A stretch of DNA of 64,000 nt from Streptomyces sp. SN-593 (GCF_016756395.1 NZ_AP018365.1:5397001-5461000); one strand, 5' to 3'. Counted from the stretch's first letter, positions 15,883-24,932 are shown. Notes: generated by a model not told the origin, from the letters alone. Numbers and translations: made by a program.

Positions 15883-16320
15883 TCAGCAGGGCCGCTTGCG
15901 CAGCTCCATCACGTAGTCGTACGGCGCCCCGGCCGACTCGGCGGCGTCGGCGAGTTCGCCGAGGTAGCGGGCGGAGGGCAGGCCGCCCTCGTAGTCGTTG
16001 AGGACGTACAGCCACGCCGCCGCGTCACCGTCGAGGGTGTGCACGCGCAGGGTCGTCCGCCGGTAGATGCCCAGCGGTACGCCCTCCCACCGGTCCATGG
16101 ACTCCTCGTCCACCTCGGCGATGTCGTACAGGCCGACGAAGACCTGCTCGCCCGGCGCCTCCACGACCGTGGCCAGCGCGCCCTCCCAGCCCATCTGCTC
16201 GCCGCCGAAGGTCAGTCGCCACCCGTCCAGCCACCCGGTGCCGCGCAGCGGGGAGTGCGGGGCGCGGCGCGTCATCAGCCGCGCGTCGAGATTGCTTCCG
16301 TAGGCGGCGTAGAGCGACAT
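15883..16320 (-). CDS. gamma-glutamylcyclotransferase-like protein
   Basis: 145 residues with the family signature YAAYGSNLD at the start (phosphate-like loop), YDIAEVDEESMDRWEG with the catalytic-type Glu near 75, and YRRTTLRV. The fold releases 5-oxoproline from gamma-glutamyl amines, but many bacterial members are unassigned. ATG 16320 starts the conserved sequence; ATG 16326 would add two residues, and no clear ribosome site separates them. It is divergent from the flavoprotein gene at 16490. Confidence 0.8.
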   Translation of the reverse strand: MSLYAAYGSNLDARLMTRRAPHSPLRGTGWLDGWRLTFGGEQMGWEGALATVVEAPGEQVFVGLYDIAEVDEESMDRWEGVPLGIYRRTTLRVHTLDGDAAAWLYVLNDYEGGLPSARYLGELADAAESAGAPYDYVMELRKRPC

Positions 16321-16489
16321 GGTCATGAGAGTACGGGAGCGGGGTTCGCGCGGCGTAAGGAGCGGACGCCGGTGGGGGCGGGTCGCCCTGGCCCCCCCGG
16401 ACCCCCCGCCGACCTCGGACGGACCCCCGCCGGGCCCCGTCGCCGGGTCGGCGGGACCCTGGCGGCGGGCGCTTGGCACGTGCGGGACA

Positions 16490-17938
16490 ATGGAGTACGT
16501 GACTCGGATCGTGATCATTGGTGGCGGACCCGGCGGCTACGAAGCCGCGCTCGTAGCGGCGCAGCTCGGCGCGGAGGTGACCGTCGTGGACACCGACGGC
16601 CTGGGCGGCGCGTCGGTGCTGACCGACTGCGTGCCGTCCAAGACCCTCATCGCCACCGCCGAGGTGATGACGACCTTCGACTCCTCCTACGAGGAGCTGG
16701 GCATCATCGTCGGCGACGACACGCCGCCGCTGGAACGTTCCGCCAGGGTGGTGGGGGTGGACCTCGGCAAGGTGAACCGCCGGGTCAAGCGGCTCGCGCT
16801 CGCCCAGTCGCACGACATCGCCGCGGCCGTGACCCGGGCCGGCGCCCGGGTGATGCGCGGCCGGGGCCGGCTGGAGGGCTGCCCGACGGCCGAGGGCACC
16901 CGCTGCGTCGTGGTCGAGGCCGCCGACGGCAGTTCCGAGCGGCTGACCGCGGACGCGGTGCTGGTCGCGACCGGCGCCCGCCCGCGCGAGCTCCCGGACG
17001 CGCTGCCCGACGGCGAGCGCATCCTGAACTGGACCCAGGTCTACAACCTCGACGAGCTGCCCGAGGAACTCGTCGTGGTCGGCTCCGGCGTCACCGGCGC
17101 GGAGTTCGCGGGCGCGTACCAGGCGCTCGGCGCGCGCGTCACGCTCGTCTCCTCCCGCGACCGGGTGCTGCCGGGCGAGGACCCGGACGCCGCCGCCGTC
17201 CTGGAGGACGTCTTCCGCCGCCGCGGCATGAACGTGATGGCCCGCTCCCGCGCGCAGTCGGTGAAGCGGGTGGGCGACCGGGTCGAGGTCGCGCTCGCCG
17301 ACGGCCGGGTGATCACCGGCACGCACTGCCTGATGGCGGTCGGCGCGATCCCCAACACCGCCGGGATGGGCCTGGAGGAGGCCGGCGTCAAACTGACGGA
17401 GTCCGGGCACATCAGGACCGACAAGGTCTCCCGCACCAGCGCCCCCGGCGTCTACGCGGCCGGCGACGTGACCGGCATCTTCGCGCTCGCCTCGGTCGCC
17501 GCGATGCAGGGCCGGATCGCGATGTACCACTTCCTCGGCGACGCGGTGGCGCCGCTGAACCTCAAGACGGTCTCCTCCAACGTCTTCACCGACCCGGAGA
17601 TCGCCACCGTCGGCTACACCCAGGCCGACGTGGACGCCGAGCGGATCGAGGCGAACGCGGTCAAGCTGCCGCTGCTGCGCAACCCGCGGGCGAAGATGCA
17701 GGGCGTGCGGGACGGCTTCGTCAAGCTCTTCTGCCGCCCGGGCACCGGGATCGTGGTCGGCGGTGTGGTGGTCGCCCCCAAGGCGAGCGAGCTGATCCAC
17801 CCCATCTCGATCGCCGTCGACAACAGCCTCACCGTGGAGCAGATCGCCAACGCGTTCACCGTCTACCCGTCGCTGTCCGGTTCGGTCGCCGAGGTCGCAC
17901 GCCAGCTCCACACCCGCAAGACCGGCTCCGGCGGCTGA
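16490..17938 (+). CDS. lpdA: NAD(P)H-quinone dehydrogenase, LpdA-type flavoprotein
   Basis: 482 residues, pyridine nucleotide-disulphide reductase fold. FAD site IIGGGPGGYEAAL near 8, NAD site VVGSGVTGAEFAGAY near 185, second FAD site GVYAAGDVTGI near 322, and a dimerisation domain after 350. The usual redox pair CxxxxC is replaced by SVLTDCVPSK, leaving one cysteine. This matches M. tuberculosis LpdA (Rv3303c), shown to be a quinone reductase rather than a lipoamide dehydrogenase. ATG 16490 is favoured; GTG 16499 three codons later is possible. In M. tuberculosis the gene is also near deoD and add. Confidence 0.85.
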   Translation: MEYVTRIVIIGGGPGGYEAALVAAQLGAEVTVVDTDGLGGASVLTDCVPSKTLIATAEVMTTFDSSYEELGIIVGDDTPPLERSARVVGVDLGKVNRRVKRLALAQSHDIAAAVTRAGARVMRGRGRLEGCPTAEGTRCVVVEAADGSSERLTADAVLVATGARPRELPDALPDGERILNWTQVYNLDELPEELVVVGSGVTGAEFAGAYQALGARVTLVSSRDRVLPGEDPDAAAVLEDVFRRRGMNVMARSRAQSVKRVGDRVEVALADGRVITGTHCLMAVGAIPNTAGMGLEEAGVKLTESGHIRTDKVSRTSAPGVYAAGDVTGIFALASVAAMQGRIAMYHFLGDAVAPLNLKTVSSNVFTDPEIATVGYTQADVDAERIEANAVKLPLLRNPRAKMQGVRDGFVKLFCRPGTGIVVGGVVVAPKASELIHPISIAVDNSLTVEQIANAFTVYPSLSGSVAEVARQLHTRKTGSGG

Positions 17939-18033
17939 CCGGTCCCGGAACCCGGGTGCGCGCAGGGCGGGTTGGGGTCCCGGCGACGGCCGGGAAGGGA
18001 ACGCACGGTCGAGCTATAGCACTTGACGGTCTG

Positions 18034-18066
18034 TTTTGTGCACGACTTTCATCAACGGGCGCAAAA
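18034..18066. promoter_or_regulatory. candidate operator of the DeoR gene
   Basis: TTTTGTGC (18034-18041) and GCGCAAAA (18059-18066) form an inverted repeat with one mismatch, in an unusually AT-rich stretch with a TTGACG hexamer at 18023-18028. It lies 40 bp before the DeoR start, as expected for autoregulation. The pairing is short, so this is tentative. Confidence 0.4.
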
Positions 18067-18105
18067 CGCTGAAACCGTCCGGTCGTTGGCATTACTGTCG
18101 GTTCC

Positions 18106-19047
18106 GTGTTCGCTGCAGAACGTCGTCAGTTGATTCTGGAAATGGTGCGGGCCAACGGAGCGGTGTCGCTCCGGGAGCTCGCCCGGGTCGTCCAGACGTC
18201 CGAAGTGACCGTGCGCAGGGACGTACGGGCGCTGGAGGCGGAAGGACTTTTGGACCGCCGGCACGGCGGTGCGGTGCTGCCGGGTGGCTTCACCAGGGAG
18301 TCCGGCTTCCCGCAGAAATCCCATCTAGCGACCGCGGAGAAGACGGCCATCGCCGATCTCGCGGCCGGTCTCGTCGGAGAGGGCGAGGCGATCGTGGTCG
18401 GTGCGGGCACCACCACGCAGGAACTGGCCAGACGGCTGGCCCGGGTGCCCGGGCTGACCGTGGTCACCAACTCCCTGCTGGTGGCCCAGGCGCTGGCGCA
18501 CGCCAACCGTGTCGAGGTGGTGATGACCGGGGGCACCCTGCGCGGCTCGAACTACGGGCTGGTCGGCAGCGGCGCCGAGCAGTCGCTGCAGGGACTGCGG
18601 GTGTCCCGGGCGTTTCTGTCCGGCGCGGGACTGACCGCCGAGCGCGGGCTGTCCACGTCCAACATGCTCTCCGCGAGCGTGGACCGGGCGCTGGTGCAGG
18701 CCGCCGCGGAGGTCGTGGTGCTCGCCGACCACACCAAGCTCGGCACGGACACGATGTTCCAGACCGTGCCGACCGACCAGATCACCCATCTCGTCACGGA
18801 CGAGCCCGAGCAGGACGACGAGCGGGCCGGCACGGAGTTGCAGGCGCTGGCCGACCGGGGTGTGCAGGTCGCCGTGGCCGCCCTGCCCGGCGCGGGCACC
18901 GGCGCGGTGGCCACCACCGCGGACGGGCTCCCCTCCGGGCGCGGTCTGCCGGGGCCGCGGCGGCACCATCCGCTGCGCGGCACCCAGCCGTTGGGGGGCG
19001 CCGCGGACAGCCCGGCCGCGCGGCTCGCCGACGTACGCCGCCGCTGA
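18106..19047 (+). CDS. DeoR-family transcriptional regulator
   Basis: 313 residues from GTG 18106. The N-terminal helix-turn-helix has SLRELARVVQTSEVTVRRDV and the DeoR signature RRDVRALEAEGLLDRRHGGA. The sugar-phosphate-sensing domain (about 75-235) contains VGAGTTTQELA, VVTNSLLVAQAL and LADHTKLGTD. Residues after about 240 form an unconserved Pro/Arg-rich tail. DeoR members usually repress sugar or nucleoside catabolic genes and sense a phosphorylated sugar. The CTACGCGCGTAG palindrome is absent from its own upstream region, so there is no direct link to the add/deo operators. Confidence 0.88.
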   Translation: MFAAERRQLILEMVRANGAVSLRELARVVQTSEVTVRRDVRALEAEGLLDRRHGGAVLPGGFTRESGFPQKSHLATAEKTAIADLAAGLVGEGEAIVVGAGTTTQELARRLARVPGLTVVTNSLLVAQALAHANRVEVVMTGGTLRGSNYGLVGSGAEQSLQGLRVSRAFLSGAGLTAERGLSTSNMLSASVDRALVQAAAEVVVLADHTKLGTDTMFQTVPTDQITHLVTDEPEQDDERAGTELQALADRGVQVAVAALPGAGTGAVATTADGLPSGRGLPGPRRHHPLRGTQPLGGAADSPAARLADVRRR

Positions 19048-19247
19048 CCCTCCCCGCCCCGACGGCACGTGACCGCGGTGGGCGTCGTACCCCGAGCCGT
19101 ACGGCGTCGCCGGACCTACGGCGGTGGGATCGACGGCACGCGGCCACCGCGGGCCACCGCGGGCCGCCCCGGCCGGCCCGGGGGCGGTCCCGTGGGCGGG
19201 TGGGCGGGGCGGAGCCCCGGGCGGCTTCCGGCGGCGCCGACGCGCGC

Positions 19248-19874
19248 TCAGGCGTGGGCGCCGCGCGCCGCGGAGGCGGCCGTGGCCGTCGCGGGGCGCT
19301 CGTCCCGGGGCGCCGCGCGTGTGCCGGGTGCCGGGGTCCGTACCCGGATGCCCTCCATCATCAGGGTCATGAGCCGCCGGAACACCCCCTTCTCCGCGGG
19401 GTCCTTCTCCGCCGCCTGCACCACCGCGTAGGTCAGCTTGAGCAGGTCGCCGATCCGGATGTCCTCGCGCACGGCCCCCTCCCGCTGGGCGCGCGCCAGC
19501 AGCTTCCCGCCCGCCTCGCGCAGCAGCACCTTGCAGGCGGGCATCTGCGCGTCCGACGCCTCGCCGATGGCGGCGGCCATGCCGCGGTAGAGCGTGGAGT
19601 GCGCCGCGATCGCGTACAGCCACGAGGTGAGGGCCTCGGTCGGGTCGGCCGCGGTCGTCAGCTCCTCCGCGCGCGCGGCGAGCGCGTCGATCTCGCGGTG
19701 GAAGACCCCGTTCATCAGGCTGTAGCGGTTGGGAAAGTGCCGGTACAGGGTGCCGATGCCGACCCCGGCGTGCCGGGCGATGTCCTCCAGCGCGACATCG
19801 GTGCCGTGCACGATGAACGCCTGCCGGGCCTCTTCGAGCAACCGGTCGTAGTTGCGCTGCGCGTCCGCCCGCAT
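19248..19874 (-). CDS. TetR-family repressor of the adjacent exporter
   Basis: 208 residues. The DNA-binding helix-turn-helix is LEDIARHAGVGIGTLYRHFPNR near 35-55; the remainder is a helical ligand-binding domain, ending in a disordered Ala/Arg/Thr tail. I prefer ATG 19874, with GGAGG 11 bases upstream, over GTG 19883, which would touch that site. It is divergent from an EmrB/QacA-type exporter, with two tandem palindromes between them, the classical layout of a self-regulated efflux pair. The ligand is unknown but is probably a substrate of the pump. Confidence 0.88.
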   Translation of the reverse strand: MRADAQRNYDRLLEEARQAFIVHGTDVALEDIARHAGVGIGTLYRHFPNRYSLMNGVFHREIDALAARAEELTTAADPTEALTSWLYAIAAHSTLYRGMAAAIGEASDAQMPACKVLLREAGGKLLARAQREGAVREDIRIGDLLKLTYAVVQAAEKDPAEKGVFRRLMTLMMEGIRVRTPAPGTRAAPRDERPATATAASAARGAHA

Positions 19875-19921
19875 CCTGATCACGCCTCCGCTCCGGAATG
19901 ACCCCCCGTAGGTGATGGTAA

Positions 19922-19964
19922 TTCCGGAGGAAGCCTCCGTATAGTTTCCGGAGGAGACCTCCGT
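19922..19964. promoter_or_regulatory. double TetR operator with embedded promoter
   Basis: Two 19-bp copies of TTCCGGAGGARRCCTCCGT lie at 19922-19940 and 19946-19964, 24 bp apart. Each holds CGGAGG and CCTCCG as perfect arms around three bases. Between them TATAGT (19940-19945) matches a -10 box for the exporter gene, so bound repressor would cover the promoter. This is what is expected for the TetR gene on one side and the exporter on the other. Confidence 0.8.
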
Positions 19965-19994
19965 TTGACTCTCCCCGCTGGAGGCTTACTCATC

Positions 19995-21482
19995 ATGCCC
20001 ACGCCCACCACGCGTGACCCCGACCCCGCGCACCACACGACCCCCGCACACGGCGCCGGCGCCGCCGTCCCGGACCGCTCGACCGCCGCCACCGCGAAGG
20101 GCCCGAGCGGCCATCCCTACCTCGTCCTGGGCGCCATCGTCGGCACCCAGCTGATGATCCTGCTCGACGCCACCGTGGTGAACGTCGCGCTCCCCGGCAT
20201 CGGCTCCCACCTGGGGTTCTCGGCGACCGGCATGTCCTGGGTGCTCAACGTCTACACCCTCGCCTTCGGCGGCCTGCTGCTGCTCGGCAGCCGGATAGGC
20301 GACCTGATAGGCCGGCGCGGCGCGATGGTCTGGGGCGTCGCCGCCTTCACGGTCGCCTCGATCGCGGGCGGCCTGGCGAACGACGCCACCACCCTGCTGA
20401 TCGCCCGCGGACTACAGGGCGCGGCCGCCGCGCTGGCCGCCCCCAGCACCCTGGCCCTGATCGCCACCTCCTTCGCCGAGGGCGCCGAGCGCAACCGCGC
20501 GCTGAGCGTCTTCTCCGCGGTCTCCGGGGCGGGCTCCGCGATCGGCCTGACCGCCGGCGGCATCCTCACCGACCTGGGCTCCTGGCGCTGGGTGTTCTTC
20601 GTCAACGTGCCGGTGGGCGCGGCGATCCTGCTGCTGGCGCCGCGCTTCATCAAGGAGACCGAGCGCCACCGGGGCGGCCGCTTCGACATCGCGGGCGCGC
20701 TCACCGGCACGCTCGGGATGGCCACCCTGGTCTACGGCTTCATCCGGGTCGGCGAGAGCCGGTGGACCGACGGCCGGGCACTCACCTCGTTCGTCATCGC
20801 GGTGGCGCTGCTCGGCGCGTTCCTCCTCAACGAGACGCGGGTCGAGCGGCCGCTGGTGGTGCTGCGGCTGTTCGCCGACCGCAACCGCGCCATCGCCTAC
20901 AGCGTGATGCTGCTGGTGCCGGCCGCGATGTTCGGCGTCTTCTACTTCAGCACCCAGTACCTCCAGACGTACCTGCACTTCAGCCCGTTGCGGACCGGCT
21001 TCGCGTTCCTGCCGCTGGCCGGGCTGCTCTTCGTCGCCGCGCGGCTCGCGCCGCGCATGCTCGGCCGGTTCGGCGCGAAGACGGTGGTGGCCATCGGGCT
21101 GCCGCTCAACCTGGCGGGCACGGTCTGGATCACCCAGCTCAGCCCGTCCGACGGCTACGCGGCCGGACTGCTCGGCCCGCTGATGCTGGTCGGCTTCGGG
21201 GTCGGCTGGACGATGATGCCGCTCAACACCTTCATCCTGTCCGGCGTACGGCCCCAGGAGGCCGGCTCCGCGTCGGGCCTGCTCCAGACGATGCAGCAGG
21301 TCGGCGGCAGCCTCGGCCTGTCCGTCCTGGTCACCGTCTTCGGCACCGTCTCCCGGCACGCGCACGGCGACGCGTTCATCAGCGGCGCCACCGCGGCCTT
21401 CACCCTGGCGGCGGTCTTCGTCTCCGCCGCGCTGGTGATGGTGCTGCTGCTCAAGGCGCCCCCGAGGCCCGCGCTGCGCTGA
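19995..21482 (+). CDS. MFS drug exporter, EmrB/QacA (DHA2) family
   Basis: 495 residues with a polar N-terminus of about 45 residues and a string of hydrophobic helices in the number expected for the 14-helix DHA2 group. Motifs: LDATVVNVALPGI in helix 1, GSRIGDLIGRRGAM (motif A), and WRWVFFVNVPVGAA after helix 5-6. Proton-driven export of drugs or secondary metabolites is the family role. ATG 19995 has GGAGG at 19980-19984. Controlled by the divergent TetR gene. Confidence 0.9.
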   Translation: MPTPTTRDPDPAHHTTPAHGAGAAVPDRSTAATAKGPSGHPYLVLGAIVGTQLMILLDATVVNVALPGIGSHLGFSATGMSWVLNVYTLAFGGLLLLGSRIGDLIGRRGAMVWGVAAFTVASIAGGLANDATTLLIARGLQGAAAALAAPSTLALIATSFAEGAERNRALSVFSAVSGAGSAIGLTAGGILTDLGSWRWVFFVNVPVGAAILLLAPRFIKETERHRGGRFDIAGALTGTLGMATLVYGFIRVGESRWTDGRALTSFVIAVALLGAFLLNETRVERPLVVLRLFADRNRAIAYSVMLLVPAAMFGVFYFSTQYLQTYLHFSPLRTGFAFLPLAGLLFVAARLAPRMLGRFGAKTVVAIGLPLNLAGTVWITQLSPSDGYAAGLLGPLMLVGFGVGWTMMPLNTFILSGVRPQEAGSASGLLQTMQQVGGSLGLSVLVTVFGTVSRHAHGDAFISGATAAFTLAAVFVSAALVMVLLLKAPPRPALR

Positions 21483-21516
21483 GCGCCCGGCGGTCGTGCG
21501 CCCCCGGAAGGGGGAA

Positions 21517-21555
21517 AGCGGGCGGCGGCCGACCAGAGGTCGGCCGCCGCCCGCT
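21517..21555. terminator. 18-bp-stem bidirectional terminator
   Basis: AGCGGGCGGCGGCCGACC (21517-21534), loop AGA, and its perfect complement (21538-21555). It lies between the convergent ends of the exporter (21482) and the carboxylase alpha-subunit gene (21592). Confidence 0.85.
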
Positions 21556-21591
21556 GTCGCGCCCGGTGCGCGGTGTGCGGTACGCCCCGCG

Positions 21592-23352
21592 TCAGTCCTT
21601 GATCTCGCAGATGACGGCGCCGGAGGAGACCGAGGAGCCGACCTCCGCCTTCAGGCCGACGATGGTGCCGGAGCGGTGCGCGTTGAGCGGCTGCTCCATC
21701 TTCATCGCCTCCAGGACCACGATCAGGTCGCCCTCGGCGACCTTCTGGCCCTCCTCGGCGGCGATCTTCACGATGGTGCCCTGCATGGGCGAGGCCAGGG
21801 TGTCGCCGGAGGCCGCCGCGGTCGCCTTCGCCGCGGCCCGGCGCTTGGGCTTGGCGCCCGCGGCCAGCCCGGTGCGGGCCAGCGTCATCCCCAGGTGCGC
21901 GGGCAGGGAGACCTCCAGGCGCTTGCCGCCCACCTCGACCACGACGGTCTCGCGGCCGCCGTTCTCCTCCTCGTCCACGGCCGGGCCGGCGAACGGCGGG
22001 ATCGTGTTCACGAACTCCGTCTCGATCCACCGGGTGTGCACGCGGAACGGGTTCCCGTCCACCGGCGCGAACGCCGGGTCGACCACCACCGCGCGGTGGA
22101 ACGGGATCGCGGTCGCCATGCCCTCGACGGTGAACTCGCCCAGCGCGCGGGCGGCCCGTTGCAGCGCCTGCTCACGCGTCGCGCCGGAGACCACCAGCTT
22201 CGCCAGCAGCGAGTCCCACGCGGGGCCGATCACGCTCCCGGACTCCACGCCCGCGTCCAGCCGCACCCCGGGGCCCGACGGCGGCGTGAACACCGTCACC
22301 GTGCCCGGCGCGGGCAGGAAGTTGCGGCCCGGGTCCTCGCCGTTGATCCGGAACTCGAACGAGTGCCCGCGCAGCGGCGGGTCGTCGTAGCCCAGCGCCT
22401 CCCCGTCGGCGATGCGGAACATCTCCCGGACCAGGTCGATCCCGGAGACCTCCTCGGTGACCGGGTGCTCGACCTGCAGGCGGGTGTTGACCTCCAGGAA
22501 GGAGATCGTGCCGTCCTGGCCGACCAGGAACTCGCAGGTGCCCGCGCCGACGTAGCCGGCCTCCCGCAGGATCGCCTTCGAGGCGCTGTAGAGCTGCGCG
22601 TTCTGCTCCTCGGACAGCCACGGCGCCGGGGCCTCCTCCACCAGCTTCTGGTGGCGGCGCTGGAGGGAGCAGTCGCGGGTGGAGACCACCACGACGTTCC
22701 CGTGCGTGTCGGCCAGGCACTGCGTCTCTACGTGCCGGGGCCGGTCCAGGTACCGCTCCACGAAGCACTCGCCGCGGCCGAACGCGGCCACCGCCTCGCG
22801 GACCGCGGAGTCGTACAGCTCCGGGACCTCCTCCAGGGTGCGCGCGACCTTCAGGCCGCGACCGCCCCCGCCGAACGCGGCCTTGATCGCGATGGGCAGG
22901 CCGTGCTCCTTGGCGAAGGCCACGACCTCCTCCGCGCCGGAGACCGGGTCGGACGTCCCCGCGACCAGCGGGGCGCCCGCGCGCTGGGCGATGTGACGGG
23001 CCGCCACCTTGTCACCCAGGTCCCGGATCGCGTGCGGCGGCGGGCCGATCCAGGTCAGCCCCGCGTCCAGCACGGCCTGCGCGAACTCGGCGTTCTCCGA
23101 CAGGAACCCGTAACCGGGATGGACCGCGTCGGCCCCCGACTCGGCTGCCGCCGCCAGCACCTTCCCGATGTCGAGATAGCTGGTCGCCGGGGTGTCACCA
23201 CCCAACGCGTACGCCTCGTCGGCCACCCGGACGTGGACCGCGTCCCGGTCCGGCTCCGCGTACACCGCGACACTGCCGATGCCGGCATCCCGGCACGCAC
23301 GAGCGACACGGACAGCGATTTCACCGCGGTTGGCGATGAGCACCTTGCGCAC
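21592..23352 (-). CDS. accA2: acetyl/propionyl-CoA carboxylase alpha subunit (biotin carboxylase plus carrier)
   Basis: 586 residues. Biotin carboxylase domain 1-450: LIANRGEIAVRV at the N-terminus, ATP grasp glycine loop AAFGGGGRGLKV near 165, EVNTRLQVEHPVTE near 285. The biotin carrier domain after 515 carries LEAMKME with the biotinylated lysine near 550. The linker is Lys/Ala-rich. It forms a complex with the beta subunit (25481-27070) and epsilon subunit (25203-25412) to make malonyl- or methylmalonyl-CoA; BirA (27255) attaches biotin. GTG 23352 follows AAGGAGG. It matches AccA2 of S. coelicolor in length. Confidence 0.93.
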   Translation of the reverse strand: MRKVLIANRGEIAVRVARACRDAGIGSVAVYAEPDRDAVHVRVADEAYALGGDTPATSYLDIGKVLAAAAESGADAVHPGYGFLSENAEFAQAVLDAGLTWIGPPPHAIRDLGDKVAARHIAQRAGAPLVAGTSDPVSGAEEVVAFAKEHGLPIAIKAAFGGGGRGLKVARTLEEVPELYDSAVREAVAAFGRGECFVERYLDRPRHVETQCLADTHGNVVVVSTRDCSLQRRHQKLVEEAPAPWLSEEQNAQLYSASKAILREAGYVGAGTCEFLVGQDGTISFLEVNTRLQVEHPVTEEVSGIDLVREMFRIADGEALGYDDPPLRGHSFEFRINGEDPGRNFLPAPGTVTVFTPPSGPGVRLDAGVESGSVIGPAWDSLLAKLVVSGATREQALQRAARALGEFTVEGMATAIPFHRAVVVDPAFAPVDGNPFRVHTRWIETEFVNTIPPFAGPAVDEEENGGRETVVVEVGGKRLEVSLPAHLGMTLARTGLAAGAKPKRRAAAKATAAASGDTLASPMQGTIVKIAAEEGQKVAEGDLIVVLEAMKMEQPLNAHRSGTIVGLKAEVGSSVSSGAVICEIKD

Positions 23353-23363
23353 GATGGCTCCCT

Positions 23364-23592
23364 CCTTGGAACAAGCAGAGTTTAGGCAATGGCCACACTT
23401 GAAACCGAGGCACCCCTACACGTGAGGTTGCCCACACAGAGGGTGATCCAGGGGCCCTGAGAACCCGTGAAAGCCTGCTCGTTCCAAGGTACGGCGCACA
23501 TTGGCGCAATGTCCCGCACTCCCGTGTGTGGATCGCGTCTCGCATGTCGGTCTACCTGCGAAAGGCCGATCCTTTGTCGGGTTCCTACGAAG
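23364..23592. promoter_or_regulatory. divergent regulatory region with three symmetric elements
   Basis: The 444-bp gap 23353-23796 between accA2 and a divergent membrane-protein gene is AT-richer than its surroundings and holds no convincing gene. It has an inverted repeat of 16-bp arms, 14/16 matching (CCTTGGAACAAGCAGA at 23364-23379, complement at 23474-23489); a 15-bp palindrome ACATTGGCGCAATGT at 23498-23512; and an imperfect 21-bp palindrome CTTTGTCGG-GTT-CCTACGAAG at 23572-23592. These are plausible operators for accA2 and its divergent neighbour. No regulator is encoded beside them. Confidence 0.55.
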
Positions 23593-23796
23593 AGAGTGCG
23601 GAAAGTTTGCCACCCGGCGTTCCCGGACGAGTGGTTGGGTCCCGGCCCTTGCCGCCGCGCATACCCGCCAGTAGCCTGCGAGCCCGGGGTACCTGGGGTA
23701 ACTCCCTTGTGGACTCCGGCGGGTCGGGCCGCGCCGCAGCCGCGCGCCGCGGGGACCAACCGGGCCGAACACGACCGGCACGACAAAGGGGACGAT

Positions 23797-24222
23797 GTGC
23801 GCAGAGGTATAGCCGTGGCCACCGCGGTGGTGCTCGTGCTCGACGCGCTCACCATCGCGGCCGTCAACTGGATCCTCGGGGTGGCGGTCAAGCGCCAGGA
23901 GATGTCGCTCGGCGGGCTGCCGACCCACGCGATGGCCGTCGGGTCCTGGGTGGCCGGCGGGGTGTTCGCGCTCTTCCTGCTGTGCTGCGCGGTGCTGGTG
24001 GCCCGCATCGCGCTCCGCGACCGGATGGCCGGACGGGTGGGCCGCATCGTGCTCATCGTCTGCGCCGTCGTGCACGGCGTGGTCGGCGCCGCCGTGGTCG
24101 GTCTGGTCGGGTGGTACGCCTTCGCGGTGATGATGGTGATCCTGGCCCTGCTGGTCGGCACCCTGCTCATGTACGCGCCTGACGAACCGTCCGAACCGGC
24201 GGACGCCGCCCCGGCGACCTGA
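23797..24222 (+). CDS. small integral membrane protein
   Basis: 141 residues, four predicted transmembrane helices near 5-30, 45-72, 80-100 and 103-125, separated by short basic loops, with an acidic C-terminus (DEPSEPADAAPAT). GTG 23797 is preceded by AAAGGGGA at 23785-23792. No motif names a function. It is divergent from accA2 across the structured region and converges on maf with four bases between stop codons. The position matches a conserved Streptomyces membrane protein beside accA2. Confidence 0.75.
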   Translation: MRRGIAVATAVVLVLDALTIAAVNWILGVAVKRQEMSLGGLPTHAMAVGSWVAGGVFALFLLCCAVLVARIALRDRMAGRVGRIVLIVCAVVHGVVGAAVVGLVGWYAFAVMMVILALLVGTLLMYAPDEPSEPADAAPAT

Positions 24223-24226
24223 GCGG

Positions 24227-24838
24227 TCAGGTCCACAGGTCGGTGATCCGGGTGCCCAGTTCGGCCAGGAGGGTGCGCAGGAGGGGGAGGGACAGGCCGA
24301 TGACGTTGCCCGGGTCGCCCTCGATGCCCTCGACGAAGGGGGCCGAGCGGCCGTCGAGGGTGAAGGCCCCGGCGACGTGGAGGGGTTCTCCGCCGGCGAC
24401 GTAGGCCGCGACCTCGTCGTCGTCCGGGGTGCCGAAGTGCACCGTGGTGGAGGCGGTCCGGGAGACCCGGCGGCCGTCGGCCGTGTCGATGACGCAGTGC
24501 CCCGTGCGGAGCACCCCGCTGCGGCCGCGCATCTCCTGCCACCGCCGCGTGGCCTCGGCCGCGTCCTTCGGCTTGCCCAGCGCGCGGCCGTCGAGTTCGA
24601 GCACCGAGTCGCAGCCGACCACGAGTTCACCGCCCGCCAGCAGCCCGCCCTCCGCGACCGCGGTCGCCTTCGCCTCGGCCAGCACGCGGGCCAGCTCGGC
24701 GGGGGAGGGCGCGGTGATCGCCTCCTCGTCGACGCCGGAGACCACCACCCGGGGGTCGAGGCCCGCCTGTCGCAGCAGCCCGAGGCGGGCGGGCGAGGCG
24801 GAGGCGAGGACGAGGGCGCGGCGGGGTGTCGAGGTCAC
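24227..24838 (-). CDS. maf: Maf-family nucleoside triphosphate pyrophosphatase
   Basis: 203 residues. Maf signature LASASPARLGLLRQAG near 11-26, VVGCDSVLELDGRALGKP near 72-90, and GIEGDPGNVIGLSLP near 175. The family hydrolyses non-canonical or selected nucleoside triphosphates to monophosphates and has been linked to septum formation. GTG 24838. It follows the small membrane-protein gene at 24933 on the same strand by 94 bp, downstream of the carboxylase beta and epsilon genes. Confidence 0.9.
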   Translation of the reverse strand: MTSTPRRALVLASASPARLGLLRQAGLDPRVVVSGVDEEAITAPSPAELARVLAEAKATAVAEGGLLAGGELVVGCDSVLELDGRALGKPKDAAEATRRWQEMRGRSGVLRTGHCVIDTADGRRVSRTASTTVHFGTPDDDEVAAYVAGGEPLHVAGAFTLDGRSAPFVEGIEGDPGNVIGLSLPLLRTLLAELGTRITDLWT

Positions 24839-24932
24839 CGGGCCATCGTAGAGAACCCCGCGGCCGGGCCCGGGGCCCGCACACCTTCGTTCACGAGCCG
24901 GCCGGGCGGCCGGCCTCGCGGCGCCCGCCCGC

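Noticed and set aside
18106..19047. The DeoR-family protein as regulator of add, deoC and deoD
   Set aside because: The name DeoR is only a family label. The CTACGCGCGTAG palindrome is absent from its own promoter region, and nothing else ties them together. Left open rather than claimed.
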